Positions 1 through 9,387 of a stretch of DNA of 64,000 nt are shown in pieces. A program made the position numbers and the translations under genes. Source of the DNA: Alopecurus myosuroides (lineage: Eukaryota > Streptophyta > Magnoliopsida > Poales > Poaceae); NCBI GenBank assembly GCA_028641055.1, contig CM054058.1, positions 81,094,392 through 81,158,391 of the forward strand, written 5' to 3'. Under the pieces are notes generated by a model. That model was not told where the DNA came from and did not search any database. It was given only the letters and a program-made list of their open reading frames with translations. The first letter of the stretch is position 1; every line of letters begins with the position of its first letter.

Positions 1-425
1 ACCAGCAGAGGATCCGAGGCGCAGTCGTCGGGATCGGAACCGACAGTACCGATCGGGGTCGTTGTAGTACACGGAAACAGCAGAAACAAGCGATGTCGTG
101 GTCGTAGTCGGAAAACGGCAACAGCGAATCCGAGCGTAGTCGTGATCGTAGGAGTTGAAGACGGACGGGTCCTGGTCGCACGGAAGATCAGCGACGGAAA
201 TCCTGGCGGCGAGCGGAGGAGATCTCCGGGCGGCGGCTAGAGGGTAGGAAGGGAGGGGCCTGATACCATGTCAATGTTTAGGGTGAACGGTCGTACCCGT
301 TGGGGTCGCCGGTTGCGTGTTATATGAGACAGGAAGAGCCCCTGTCGTGGCAATACAGAGGGATACGTATTGGGGTAGGATACTATCCTATACCCAATAC
401 ATAAAGGAAAACAATAACTCTAATA
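1..425 (-). mobile_element. Copia-like LTR retrotransposon edge: LTR, primer binding site and leader
   Basis: Read on the minus strand, 425 to 269 looks like a short LTR of about 157 bp. It ends in TGACA and is followed directly by TGGTATCAG (268-260), which matches the 3' end of initiator methionine tRNA, the usual copia primer binding site. Positions 259 to 1 would then be untranslated leader; no gag ATG is visible before the window edge. The outer LTR end reads TATTAG where TGTTAG is expected, one base off the TG terminus. The element abuts coding sequence of the F-box-like gene at 426, so it probably inserted into that gene. The other LTR lies outside the window, so the target duplication (expected GACGA) cannot be checked. 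The copia assignment rests only on the PBS and short LTR. Confidence 0.45.
269..425 (-). repeat. Short LTR of the copia-like element
   Basis: About 157 bp between the PBS-like site and the start of F-box-like coding sequence. The inner end is TG/CA-like (plus strand TGTCAATG at 269) and the outer end is slightly mutated. It includes an inverted-looking stretch with GGGGTAGGATA and TATCCTATACCC at about 373-398. Confidence 0.4.
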
Positions 426-1253
426 GACGATTCCTTCAATGTGGAAGCCTCCTGCGACGGCCTCCTCGTCCTCTCCAAGCGTGCCAGCATTGGCACCACC
501 CACCTCTCAATCTGCAACCCGGTCACCCATGAGCACGCTCTTCTCGGGGACTTCAGTTTTTTCAGTGTATTGGGATTCTACGTGCACCGCCCTACGGGTG
601 AGTACCGGCTGTTACTGCACCTAGACATCCAGATTGTCAGATCTCTGCTGCCTAAAGATAAAATTGCCTGCTTTGTCTTCACGTTGGGCTCCAACAAGCC
701 ACCTACCTACATTGAGGGGCCAGAAGTAGCGTCAGGGTTGCGCGTAGCCCTTGTCCGTGATAGCCTGCATTGGTTCCCAGTGCCTGCTCGGAGCAAAAGT
801 AGACTGCTATTGGTATTTGACACCACAACCGAGTCGTTCCGGCAAATGCGTGCTCCAGTTGTTCCCACCATGTCATATATCGTCGAGATGGATGACACAC
901 TTGGCATCTATAGCTATATGGGTGATGGCGTGCAGGTTGTTGATATATGGGTGTTGGAGGACTACGAAAGCGAGGTTTGGGCATACAAGTACAATGTTAA
1001 GTTGAGGCAGTTTGGAGGGCGCTATGACCATTGGTATCGCAGCATTGTGTATGTGCATGGTGATTTCCTCTTGCTGCTCAGTAGTGATGGGAGGATGTTT
1101 TACATCAACACTGATGGCAAACTTGTTGACAGCTTCCATCGTGATGGCCAACGCATCTATGCTTGGGACATTCGGATCAAGCAAACTCTTGTTCCACATA
1201 AATTTTTCATGCCACTTGAAGGTTCTGCACTGAATACTTCGCCTTTCCTCTGA
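426..1253 (+). pseudogene. F-box-associated protein, 5'-truncated
   Basis: An open frame of about 275 residues runs from the transposon junction to a TGA at 1251-1253. Near its start is EASCDGLLVLS, then CNPVTHEHALL and HRPTGEYRLLL, followed by VRDSLHW, LLVFDTTTESFRQMRAP and VDIWVLEDYESEVW. This is the typical order of the beta-propeller-like F-box-associated region in the large grass F-box family. The N-terminal F-box (about 40-45 residues) that would bind SKP1 is missing, and the frame starts abruptly after a copia-like LTR. The first in-frame methionine-type start is only a GTG at 441, so no natural start is visible. Family members act as substrate adaptors of SCF ubiquitin ligases. This copy is probably non-functional unless an upstream exon is spliced on. 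The body has no internal stop, so truncation is probably recent. Confidence 0.7.
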
Positions 1254-1689
1254 CGGCTGTTGAGTGACGCGGTTCTTTCCAACGACCCAGTTGTCATGTC
1301 CTCATGACCTTCAACATATATGAATTGGATCAAGTATGAGCCTAGTTGTCATGTCCTCTTGGGCTGACTTTGCTTTATTTTATTTATCTAGTGGTTTCAG
1401 TAGTACTCAATAGTTAGCACTCTATAGTCTATACGCCTGATCATGCCCCTATTCATTGAGCTGAGGAATCAATTGATTTTATTTTAATTATCTAGTGCTT
1501 CTTAGTACTTAATTGTTAGCAATATATATTCTCATGTCTCAGCTCCGTGAAATAAATAATTTATTTTACCTTCTTATCTAGTGGTCTTCTTAATAGTTAA
1601 TATGATTAGAAGAGGGAGGATTTCCTCTTTGTTGACTTGCAAGCTGCATCTGATTTTTAGAGGATACTTTCTCTTTAACTTAAATGGTT
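1254..1689. other. Downstream AT-rich DNA of the F-box-like gene
   Basis: AT-rich, with three near-copies of a short motif (TTATCTAGTG at about 1384, 1488 and 1576) 90-100 bp apart. Probably 3' UTR and downstream sequence. No further gene seen. Confidence 0.3.
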
Positions 1690-2745
1690 GCATCATAAGT
1701 CAATTTCTCAATGAAAAGCTCTGTTATAATTTTTTTTTCATGATTCCAATGCATCTTGATTAGATTATGGACACTAATAAGCTCATCATATGGCGAGAAT
1801 TGAACATAGTAATATTTTTTCCAAGGAGTTGTATTCTTGTAGAGAAGGACTAGTACTGCAACCTGAAAAATTATAGGAATACCTTTTTGGGCTTCCATCC
1901 TGACACCATTTTTCTGTTGCGTTGTTTGGGATGATCTCTTTTTAATTCACTTTACCTGCTAACCATGTTAAGGGTTAATTGTTCATGGGATATTATAAGC
2001 ACATAGAAGATTTGTCATGGTCAGGCTCAGGCTTGAAACAGGGTCAAGCAGCACGAAAATTGTGTGACAAACTGACGATACAGTTGTAGAAGCAGCACTC
2101 TGATCATCTGTTACTGCATACTGTATTTTGTGCCTTTGCATTGTAGGTAATTGCTCACATTTAGGCTTGAGGAGACTAATAATCTCCACACTGCATACGC
2201 TTCATGTGATGTTCGATCTTAACATAAGTCTGAGAAAAAAACCTTTATTGCTCGAGCAGGACAGCACCATACGAATTGTGTGACAGTACAGTTGTAAAAG
2301 TAAGCACTCTGATCATTACTTTGATCGACCAATTATCTGTTACATGCAGGTCTCTTCCGGGTTCTTTGTGTGTGAGATAAATATAAATAGGGTCAAAAGA
2401 AAGTCTGAATTATGTGGTTGCATTTTACACTATCGATGCAATATGCAGTTCAGCATCAGGACTAGTATATTCCAGTTTGTTTGATCAAGCTGAAGCTGCC
2501 AAAGAGTCTTCATTTTACACTAACGGTGCAATAATATTAGTTCAACACCCAGACTACTATATTCCAGTGTGTTTGATCAATCTGAAGCCGGTGAAAAAGT
2601 GGCTCCATCTTAAACTGTTTTCTCTTCTTCTTGGTACAAGGTTGCAGTTCGTCTACTTAAAGCTGACTAACTGGCTGACTAGATGCACGGCCAACGAAAT
2701 AGAGGAACAACGAGCGTGCACATTCTCATTCCTTGCTTAAAAGAA
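1690..2745. repeat. Diverged segmental duplication, copy A
   Basis: Short blocks in the same order recur at 10495-11460: GGTTGCATCATAAGTC versus GGTTGCATTATAGTCC; CTGTTGCGTTGTTTGG versus CTGTTGCATTGTTTGG; GTGTGAGATAAAT versus GTGCGAGATAAAT; GTGGTTGCATTTTACAC versus GTGGTTGAATTTTACAC; and ATTCCAGTGTGTTTGATC versus GTTCCAGTGTGATCTG. Copy A also has an internal duplication: CAGTTGTA followed by GCACTCTGATCAT at about 2082-2106 and again at about 2286-2318. The function of the block is unknown. Confidence 0.5.
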
Positions 2746-2778
2746 TTCGTGTATTACAGACGGCGACGTATACTATTA

Positions 2779-2880
2779 GGGATAATTAACAAGGTGCCCT
2801 CAGTTGGCACCACGACCTCAGTTTTACCCCTAGCGCCGAATCGACCTCAGTTTTGCCCCTAGTCAGTGCGCAAGGACTCC
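2779..2880 (+). repeat. Left TIR of MULE copy 1
   Basis: Starts GGGATAATTAACAAGGTGCC and continues with TCAGTTTTACCCCTAG (2819-2834) and TCAGTTTTGCCCC. It aligns with the reverse complement of 9280-9378 and with 49106-49203. It is the most diverged of the three termini. Confidence 0.75.
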
Positions 2881-2945
2881 TTTCGCTGCTCCCACCGTTA
2901 TTTTCGTCCCCCCGTTAGGATCCTGACCTGTGGGACCCATCATAC

Positions 2946-3052
2946 AACCGTTGGCGCGGCCTGTGGGCCCCAGCAGTTGAGCGTTGGCGCGATTTGTGTG
3001 CCCCATCTGTTTACGGTTGGCGCTGCATGTGGGCCCCACCTGTTGACCTTTC
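2946..3052. repeat. Three imperfect direct repeats of about 32-36 bp
   Basis: GTTGGCGC followed by a TGTGGGCCCCA-like block repeats three times just inside the left MULE terminus (about 2949, 2984 and 3017). A subterminal GC-rich repeat with no coding potential seen. Confidence 0.5.
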
Positions 3053-3558
3053 CTTGCGGCCCAATGTCACATGAGGCCCAATGTCAACATGTAGACTACA
3101 CATTATCCATTTATATTTATTAATCACTACATGCAGACTACGCATTATCCATTTATTAAACCATCAAATTATTCGTATTAATAATATAAAATATACTGTG
3201 CTCAACTCAAATTTTTTATGTTATCTTAGAAAACATAATGCAGCTCTTTTAGAAAATATTATTCGTTAAATCACATCAATTATATATAAATTTTGTTTAC
3301 AATGTGCAGATTTTAAAGCGATGATTAGAAAGGATAAAACTTCTAAACAGTGGGTACATTTGGACAAATATAAGAACATAACTTTATATAGAGGGCTTAT
3401 ATATAATTAAACATACTTAGAAAGGATAACTGGCCCCACTTTACATATATTCAGTGGGGCCCGATAAACATTACATTTAACTAAAAAAAAAAAGGGCTAG
3501 CCCTAACTGCTCCCGCTCTGCATGCATGCGGGAGCCCTTCCCGCGCTCCGGCGCCGCC

Positions 3559-3993
3559 CTACTTCCTCCACTCCGCCGCCCGGATCTCCATCTCCTGCTT
3601 GATCCGGGCGCTGCGGTTCTCCGCCCGCATCCTCTCCTCCTGCCTCTCACGGGACCGCTTGATGCTGGCCCGGAAAGCCTTCGCGTCCTCCTTCGCCTCC
3701 TTCTTCTCCATCGCCTTCAACTCCTTCTTCTCCAGCCGCTCCAGTCTCTTGAGGCGGAAGTTCGTCTTGGGGGAGATGTCCGACGTCTTGGTGGTGGTGG
3801 AAGGGACGGGGCGGTGGACGAAGGGCGGCGTCGGCGATCGCTCCCGATTGGGAGAGTCGTCGACGGGAAGCACGATGGGCAGGACGTCCAACTCCGCCTC
3901 GGGCCACTCGGCCTCGTACCAAGGCAGAGCCTTGGGGTGGTTGTCCTCGTCGGAGACCGACTCCGGGCTTGAAGGTAGTGAGTAGGAAGACAT
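3559..3993 (-). CDS. MULE ORF B, small highly charged protein of unknown function
   Basis: A 144-residue ORF with an ATG at 3993-3991 and a stop at 3559. Residues 1-70 are acidic and Ser/Pro-rich (SSPESVSDEDNHPK, PWYEAEWPEAELD). From about residue 85 it is a strongly charged helix with runs of K, E and R (RLKRLERLEKKELKAMEKKE) that could form a coiled coil. No named domain is recognised. A TATA-like TTTAAATA lies at about 4068-4075, some 75 bp upstream. It sits at the end of the MULE far from the transposase position and is transcribed in the same direction as the conserved internal promoter at about 6.5-6.7 kb. It could be a second MULE gene (compare mudrB of maize MuDR, though no similarity is claimed) or a captured host gene. 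Coding bias looks real: GC-rich, charged and uninterrupted. Confidence 0.45.
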   Translation of the reverse strand: MSSYSLPSSPESVSDEDNHPKALPWYEAEWPEAELDVLPIVLPVDDSPNRERSPTPPFVHRPVPSTTTKTSDISPKTNFRLKRLERLEKKELKAMEKKEAKEDAKAFRASIKRSRERQEERMRAENRSARIKQEMEIRAAEWRK

Positions 3994-4067
3994 TGTGCGT
4001 TAGGGCTTGAAGGGAGAGAAGGGCAAATGGCTGGAGAGGGATGAGAATATGGAGGACGACTGAAGGA

Positions 4068-4075
4068 ATATTTAA
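4068..4075 (-). promoter_or_regulatory. TATA-like box upstream of ORF B
   Basis: TTTAAATA on the minus strand, about 75 bp before the ORF B ATG. Position and composition are suitable, but there is no other support. Confidence 0.3.
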
Positions 4076-4299
4076 AGACACGATTAGTAGTGAATTTATT
4101 TGGGTAGATGAAGCAAACTGTGTGAAGACCTTGGACGCAGTGTATTAGAGTAGATGCATGGTCAAAGCGGTGTAGAACAGGCATAGGCGTAGGCGTAGGC
4201 CGGACAGCTATTGATACGGAGTACGAGCGCGTGTGCATTCGTCAGTCGAAGTGATTCGACGTTGCATGCGTGTATTAAAGACGGGAAGAGAAGAAAGTC

Positions 4300-4560
4300 C
4301 AAAGTCTCACGCCAAATCCTGCCACGCTGCATATGCATTGATGCGTATCTTCTGAAAACTAGGCGTGGAGGGCTGCGTCGCTGCAAATGCGACGCGACTC
4401 GTGTTTCTGAAACAAGGCGTGCAGGGCTGCTGCAAATGCGACGCGACGTTAACTATTTTCTTCTTCTGCCACGTTTTTTTTTTTTTGAAATTTCTTCTTC
4501 TGCCACGTTGTTTACTCTGGAAAAACGAGGCGTGCATGCACCAGGCTGGTGAACGGGGCC
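4300..4560. repeat. Imperfect short repeats between ORF B and the 349-bp array
   Basis: AGGCGTG-GAGGGCTGC and AGGCGTGCAGGGCTGC, GCAAATGCGACGCGAC (twice) and TTCTTCTTCTGCCACGTT (twice) are repeated locally. They look like slippage duplications of about 55 bp in non-coding DNA. Confidence 0.4.
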
Positions 4561-4690
4561 GTTACATTGAGACAAAACACCCAGTCCATGCACCGCTTCA
4601 TTTTCGATCGTTTGATCGTAAGGAACGGTGCAGATCGAGTCCATGCATGCAAACTACGGCGGCAACGGCCGGGCTGCAGACGCTGAGACG

Positions 4691-6000
4691 AGCGCAATCT
4701 TGGACATACAAAGCACACAACACACCTATACTAACATGGTATGGCACCCCCTAGCTTGTGTTGGGATCCAGACGCTCCGTAGCCCCCCTCCCGGTGAAAC
4801 CCTAGCCCCGGTGGAGAAATACCGGACTTATACGGAAACACGCGGTAACAGCGTCGAAAGGGGGTAGCAATGTGGAACTATTTGCTTGGTTGTGCTAGGA
4901 TAGCCCATAGGAACACAAAACAAAAAAGGTAGAACCCACCTCTTCGGAAGATTCACGGTGTTTGGTCCGATACGGGAGTTTCACCCTGTAATCGCCTACG
5001 AGAGAGAAGTGGATGCCGGTGAAGCCGGGTCACACCCCAGAGAGCAATCTTGGACATACAAAGCACACAACACACTTATACTAACATGGTATGGCACCCC
5101 CTAGCTTGTGTTGGGATCCAGACGCTCCGTAGCCCCCCTCCCGGTGAAACCCTAGCCCCGCTGGAGAAATACCGAACTTATACGGAAACACGCGGTAACA
5201 GCGTCGAAAGGGGGTAGCAATGTGGAACTATTTGATTTGTTGTGCTAGGATAGCCCATAGGAACACAAAACAAAAAGGTAGAACCCACCTCTTCGGAAGA
5301 TTCACGGTGTTTGGTCCGATACGGGAGTTTCACCCTGTAATCGCCTACGAGAGAGAAGTGGATGCCGGTGAAGCAGGGTCACACCCCAGAGAGCAATCTT
5401 GGACATACAAAGCACACAACACACTTATACTAACATGGTATGGCACCCCCTAGCTTGTGTTGGGATACAGACGCTCTGTAGCCCCCCTCCCGGTGAAACC
5501 CTAGCCCCGCTGGAGAAATACCGGACTTATACGGAAACACGCGGTAACTGCGTCGAAAGGGGGGTAGCAATGTGGAACTATTTGCTTTGTTGTGATAGGA
5601 TAGCCCATAGGAACACAAAACAAAAAGGTAGAACCCACCTCTTCGGAAGATTCACGGTGTTTGGTCCGGTACGGGAGTTTCACCCTGTAATCGCCTACGA
5701 GAGAGAAGTGGATGCCGGTGAAGCCCGGTCACACCCCAGAGAGCAATCTTGGACATACAAAGCACACAACACACCTATACTAACATGGTATGGCACCCCC
5801 TAGCTTGTGTTGGGATCCAGACGCTCCGTAGCCTCCCGGTGAAACCCTAGCCCCGCTGGAGAAATACCGGACTTATACGGAAACACGCGGTAACAGCGTC
5901 GAAAGGGGGTAGCAATGTGGAACTATTTGCTTGGTTGTGCTAGTATAGCCCATAGGAACACAAAACAAAAAGGTAGAACCCACCTCTTCGGAAGATTCAC
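4691..6000 (-). repeat. 349-bp tandem array of MULE copy 1 (about 3.75 units)
   Basis: The word GCAATCTTGGACATAC recurs at 4694, 5044, 5393 and 5743, giving a period of 349-350 bp with very few differences between units. The last unit ends near 6000 at a point homologous to 53600 in the right-hand MULE, where the array runs on the opposite strand. Each unit contains a conserved open frame of about 77 codons, but 349 is not a multiple of three and the frames do not join. Confidence 0.9.
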
Positions 6001-6978
6001 AATGTTTCCACCTCTTATTCTTTGAAATCTCTAGTCTTGTATTCGAGGAATCTCATTTTAGTGATGGATTTCGTTCTAATGTTTATAAATCCTATTTATA
6101 TTTTTACTAGACTTGTATTAGACCTATATAATGCAATTCCGAAGCCCAAAAATTTATTGGATGAATATTCGTATTATTTATTTTCTTTTGAATAATAATG
6201 GTTTTAATCGAAAATCGTAAATAAAACAAGTTTAAAACATCAAAATGAAAAAATAACTTTGGATCTTTCTTAGTCACATCAAAATGAAGCTTTGGTGAGA
6301 TTTTGACCTTATTTGAGTTCAAAAGGTTTGAAACTCATCTCATTATCTTGAACTCTCTACTAGACTGTTCAAGATATCATATGTTACACAAGGTTTTTTC
6401 GTTCCATTCTTTATAAGACAGGTTTATATTTTTTTCTCGTTACTATATGACATAACACTACTATGTGCGTCGCCAATATATTTTTTCGATTTTTTTTGAA
6501 TTATTTATGCTCATTTCAAGCTTGGTCAACCCTCTGTTTGACCAGCCGAAAAGCTTCTAGAAGGAAACACAGAGATTCGACCTGGGCTGTTGGATCGACG
6601 CCTTCTAGAAGGAATCGTGCATCGGACGGATGCGCTCGCAGCCACAGCGATCCGCGAGACGTTCGTTCTGCGCTCTGATTGGTTGGTACGTTGGCCACAG
6701 GGATCGATGGTTCTACATATGATTTCTTTGCTGTTAAGTGTTATAAACCATGTTATTTAAATAAAAATATAATGAAACTTCAGATTTACTACAGAGATGA
6801 TTTTTATCAGTTTTACATATGATTTTTCTATTAGACCATGTTATTTAAATAAAAAATAGAAAATAGAAGAATTATTCAAAACATAATGAAACTTCAGATT
6901 TACACTATACATGTAGAATAGATGTCTAGGAAATTCATTTGGTTGATTTATAAAATATGCCAAAAAATGTTGAAGCAT
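6001..6978 (-). other. Unique MULE block shared with 52.6-53.6 kb
   Basis: The reverse complement of this block aligns with 52600-53600: the TTATTCAAAAG/AAATAATA region, the HSE-like palindromes and the GTTTTGAATAATTC region all match in order. In the MULE reading direction it lies between the 203-bp and 349-bp arrays. No ORF; promoter motifs are listed separately. Confidence 0.75.
6500..6690 (-). promoter_or_regulatory. Conserved internal MULE promoter, left copy (TATA damaged)
   Basis: Two copies of the 10-bp palindrome CTTCTAGAAG lie at 6554-6563 and 6602-6611, 48 bp apart. Each contains TTCTAGAA, a TTCnnGAA heat-shock-element core. On the minus strand a CCAAT box (ACCAACCAATCAGAGCGC) lies upstream at about 6668-6685. 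The right MULE has the same arrangement followed by TATATAAA. Here the TATA position has been replaced by about 30 bp resembling part of the 203-bp repeat in inverted orientation. Confidence 0.5.
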
Positions 6979-7970
6979 AAACGGGGGTATTTACCCTAGC
7001 TTCGGACCTCATTTGAAGCACATTTCTCACGAGAATTGAGCGATGGTTGCAAATGAGCATAAAAAATTCAAAACAAATCAAAATGACATGAATCCAACAC
7101 ACAACGTTGTTATATGTGATATAGTTGATCCTCAAATTTCTATGGATAATTTTGGCAAGGTTGAATTTTTCATGAAATTATAAACGGGGGTATTTACCCT
7201 AGCTTCGGACCTCATTTGAAGCACATTTCTCACGAGAATTGAGCGATGGTTGCAAATGAGCATAAAAAATTCAAAACAAATCAAAATGACATGAATCCAA
7301 CACACAACGTTGTTATATGTGATATAGTTGATCCTCAAATTTCTATGGATAATTTTGGCAAGGTTGAATTTTTCATGAAATTATAAACGGGGGTATTTAC
7401 CCTAGCTTCGGACCTCATTTGAAGCACATTTCTCACGAGAATTGAGCGATGGTTGCAAATGAGCATAAAAAATTCAAAACAAATCAAAATGACATGAATC
7501 CAACACACAACGTTGTTATATGTGATATAGTTGATCCTCAAATTTCTATGGATAATTTTGGCAAGGTCGAATTTTTCATGAAATTATAAACGGGGGTATT
7601 TACCCTAGCTTCGGACCTCATTTGAAGCACATTTCTCACGAGAATTGAGCGATGGTTGCAAATGAGCATAAAAAATTCAAACACATTCAAAATGACATGA
7701 ATCCAACGCACAACGTTGTTATATGTGATATAGTTGATCCTCAAATTTATTTGCTTAATTTTGGCAAGGTCGAATTTTTCATGAAATTATAAATGGGGGT
7801 ATTTACCCTTGCTTCGGACCTCATTTGAAGCACATTTCTCACGAGAATTGAGCGATGGTTGCAAATGAGCATAAAAAATTCAAAAAAATTCAAAATGACA
7901 TGAATCCAACGCACAACGTTGTTATATGTGATTTACCCTAGCTTCAGACCTCATTTGAAGCACATTTGCC
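6979..7970 (-). repeat. 203-bp tandem array of MULE copy 1 (about 5 units)
   Basis: AAACGGGGGTATTTACCC or a close variant starts at 6979, 7182, 7385, 7588 and 7791, exactly 203 bp apart. The array decays into a partial unit by about 7970. Units 1-3 are nearly identical, and unit 5 is the most diverged. The same unit occurs on the opposite strand at 52145-52600. Confidence 0.92.
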
Positions 7971-8225
7971 CAAAATTTTGGAATGACTTAGTTCAACATG
8001 CATCATATATACAACATTATTCAAACATTCTTTTCGCTTTTAATCTACATTCTGGCTCGTGATTGCGTTCAGAAATACTCAAAATTAATTAAAAAACGCG
8101 AACTCGTTGAAATAGGCTAAAATTCATAGATTCGACGATAGTTTTACAGAAAGCTAGACGGCATAATTTAACTAAAAACATTGAAAAAACTTTAAAAAAA
8201 AAACTACGGTTGCCCGAGTCGTCCT
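7971..8225. other. AT-rich spacer between the 203-bp array and ORF A
   Basis: Short spacer ending in an A-rich run next to the ORF A stop, probably the 3' UTR of ORF A. This is where similarity to the right-hand MULE stops. Confidence 0.35.
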
Positions 8226-8921
8226 CTACTCCTCTTCCTCGTCGTCCTCATCGCTGTCGTCGTAGGCCAGCATGCTGGAGGGCCCCGCCTCGTGGTCGTT
8301 CTTGGCTAAGGGCGATGGGTTCGCCAGCGTAGCGATCGCATGCCGCTCCGCTCTGCCTCGGATCCGCAGCCGGTGCAGCTGCGCCTGCTCGGAGGGATGG
8401 CGGCGGTCCCGCCTCTCGCTCTGCAGGGCAACCTTGCGCCGGTCTCTCTCGTACAGCGCGACGACCGCCTGCTGCTCATCCGACGCCGCGGTTGCGGCGA
8501 GCTCCCGGTAGACCTGGCGCTCCGCCTGCTCCCTCTGGTGGGTCTCCAGGGATGCACGAACAGCGGCAGCCTCGGCCGCTGCCGCCGCCTCCTTTAGCCA
8601 GGAGCGGACCGTGTGGAACGCCTCCTCGTTCCGCCATGTTTCGAACGAGTGGACGGTGGCGTGCTGCTCGGGCCAGATAGGCTGCATCCGCCTGAGCCTC
8701 GTCCAGCGCGGCGCCTCCTGCGGCGGCTCCTGCTCGGGCGCCGCCTCCTCCGGCGGCTGCTGCTGCTCGGGCCCCGCCTCCTCCTGCGGCAGCTGCTGCT
8801 CGGGCGCTGCCTCCTCCGGCGCCGGCTGCTCGTTCTCCTCGCCGTCATTGTGGCCCCGCGTCGCGGTCGTGGGTCGGCAGTACAACGGCGAGTTGCGCCA
8901 TGCACGGAGCCGGCGAGGCAT
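8226..8921 (-). CDS. MULE ORF A, Ala/Glu-rich protein of unknown function in the transposase position
   Basis: The frame from the ATG at 8921-8919 to the stop at 8226 gives 231 residues. I chose this start because upstream codons run into TIR-derived sequence. The N-terminus is basic (MPRRLRAWRNSPLYC). A low-complexity stretch follows with repeated PEEAAPEQ and QEEAGPEQ units (about residues 40-75). Then comes a region with a Trp pair (PIWPEQHA, FETWRNEEAF), a long Ala/Glu/Arg helix (KEAAAAAEAAAVRASLE onward), and an acidic tail of Asp/Glu (DDSDEDDEEEE). No domain is recognised. It occupies the slot where the related MULE at 49.1 kb carries its transposase, about 180 bp inside the shared terminal sequence. 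It may be a captured host gene fragment or a family-specific accessory ORF. The frame is uninterrupted. Confidence 0.45.
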   Translation of the reverse strand: MPRRLRAWRNSPLYCRPTTATRGHNDGEENEQPAPEEAAPEQQLPQEEAGPEQQQPPEEAAPEQEPPQEAPRWTRLRRMQPIWPEQHATVHSFETWRNEEAFHTVRSWLKEAAAAAEAAAVRASLETHQREQAERQVYRELAATAASDEQQAVVALYERDRRKVALQSERRDRRHPSEQAQLHRLRIRGRAERHAIATLANPSPLAKNDHEAGPSSMLAYDDSDEDDEEEE

Positions 8922-9103
8922 CGTCTCGGGGTGTCTGGTGAAGTGCGGCGAGGGCGATGAGAGTTTGTGCGGTGAGGGCGAGTTTGTGCGGTGAGGGCGA
9001 GGGGCCTTTTGTAGCCCTGGCGGGTCATTTACTGCGACGCGCGTGCCGTTACTCCGGCAGACTTTGAACAACCAGGGGGCCCACGGTTTTTCCACAAAAA
9101 ATT

Positions 9104-9378
9104 CGTGTGGACTATTCAGCGCAGTCAACTAATTGCGCGGTCCCACCTGTAAGCTCCGGATGGTTTCAACGAACTTGGCAGTCCCACCCGGACCCACTTC
9201 GCGAAACGGAGGTCTGACTCCTCGGTCCCACTTCGCGAAACGGAGTCGACTCCAAACTTACCGTTCCAGCCTCTCCATAGTAGTTGCGCACAGACTAGGG
9301 GCAAAACTGAGGTCGATTCAGCTCTAGGGGTAAAACTGAGTACAAGTGGTCCGCTATGGGCAATTCGATAAATGACCC
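9104..9378 (-). repeat. Right TIR and subterminal region of MULE copy 1
   Basis: The reverse complement starts GGGTCATTTATCGAATTGCC and continues with near-identity to 49106-49378 for about 275 bp, through the GCGAAGTGGG and ACCGCGCA-TTAGTTGACT blocks. Only the outer 100 bp or so is inverted-repeated with 2779-2880. Confidence 0.8.
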
Positions 9379-9387
9379 ATACTATTA

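Larger units (their letters stand above)
2770..9387 (-). mobile_element. Complete MULE (Mutator-like element), left copy, with 9-bp target duplication
   Basis: The element spans 2779-9378 (6.6 kb) and is flanked by the identical 9-mer ATACTATTA at 2770-2778 and 9379-9387, the duplication length typical of Mutator-like elements. The ends form terminal inverted repeats: TCAGTTTTACCCCTAG and TCAGTTTTGCCCCTAGTC occur near the left end and, reverse-complemented, near the right end. Read on the minus strand the order is TIR, ORF A, 203-bp tandem array, unique block with promoter motifs, 349-bp tandem array, ORF B, TIR. The same order of arrays and unique block follows a transposase gene in the plus-strand relative starting at 49106. 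No transposase is present here, so this copy is non-autonomous. Confidence 0.85.

Noticed and set aside
6935..7744. Series of near-identical 66-68 codon frames on the minus strand
   Set aside because: They arise from the 203-bp tandem repeat. The period is not a multiple of three, the frames do not join, and the product is low-complexity with no domain.
4691..8000. CRISPR-like array
   Set aside because: The direct repeats are 203 and 349 bp with no short-repeat/spacer alternation, and the context is eukaryotic.
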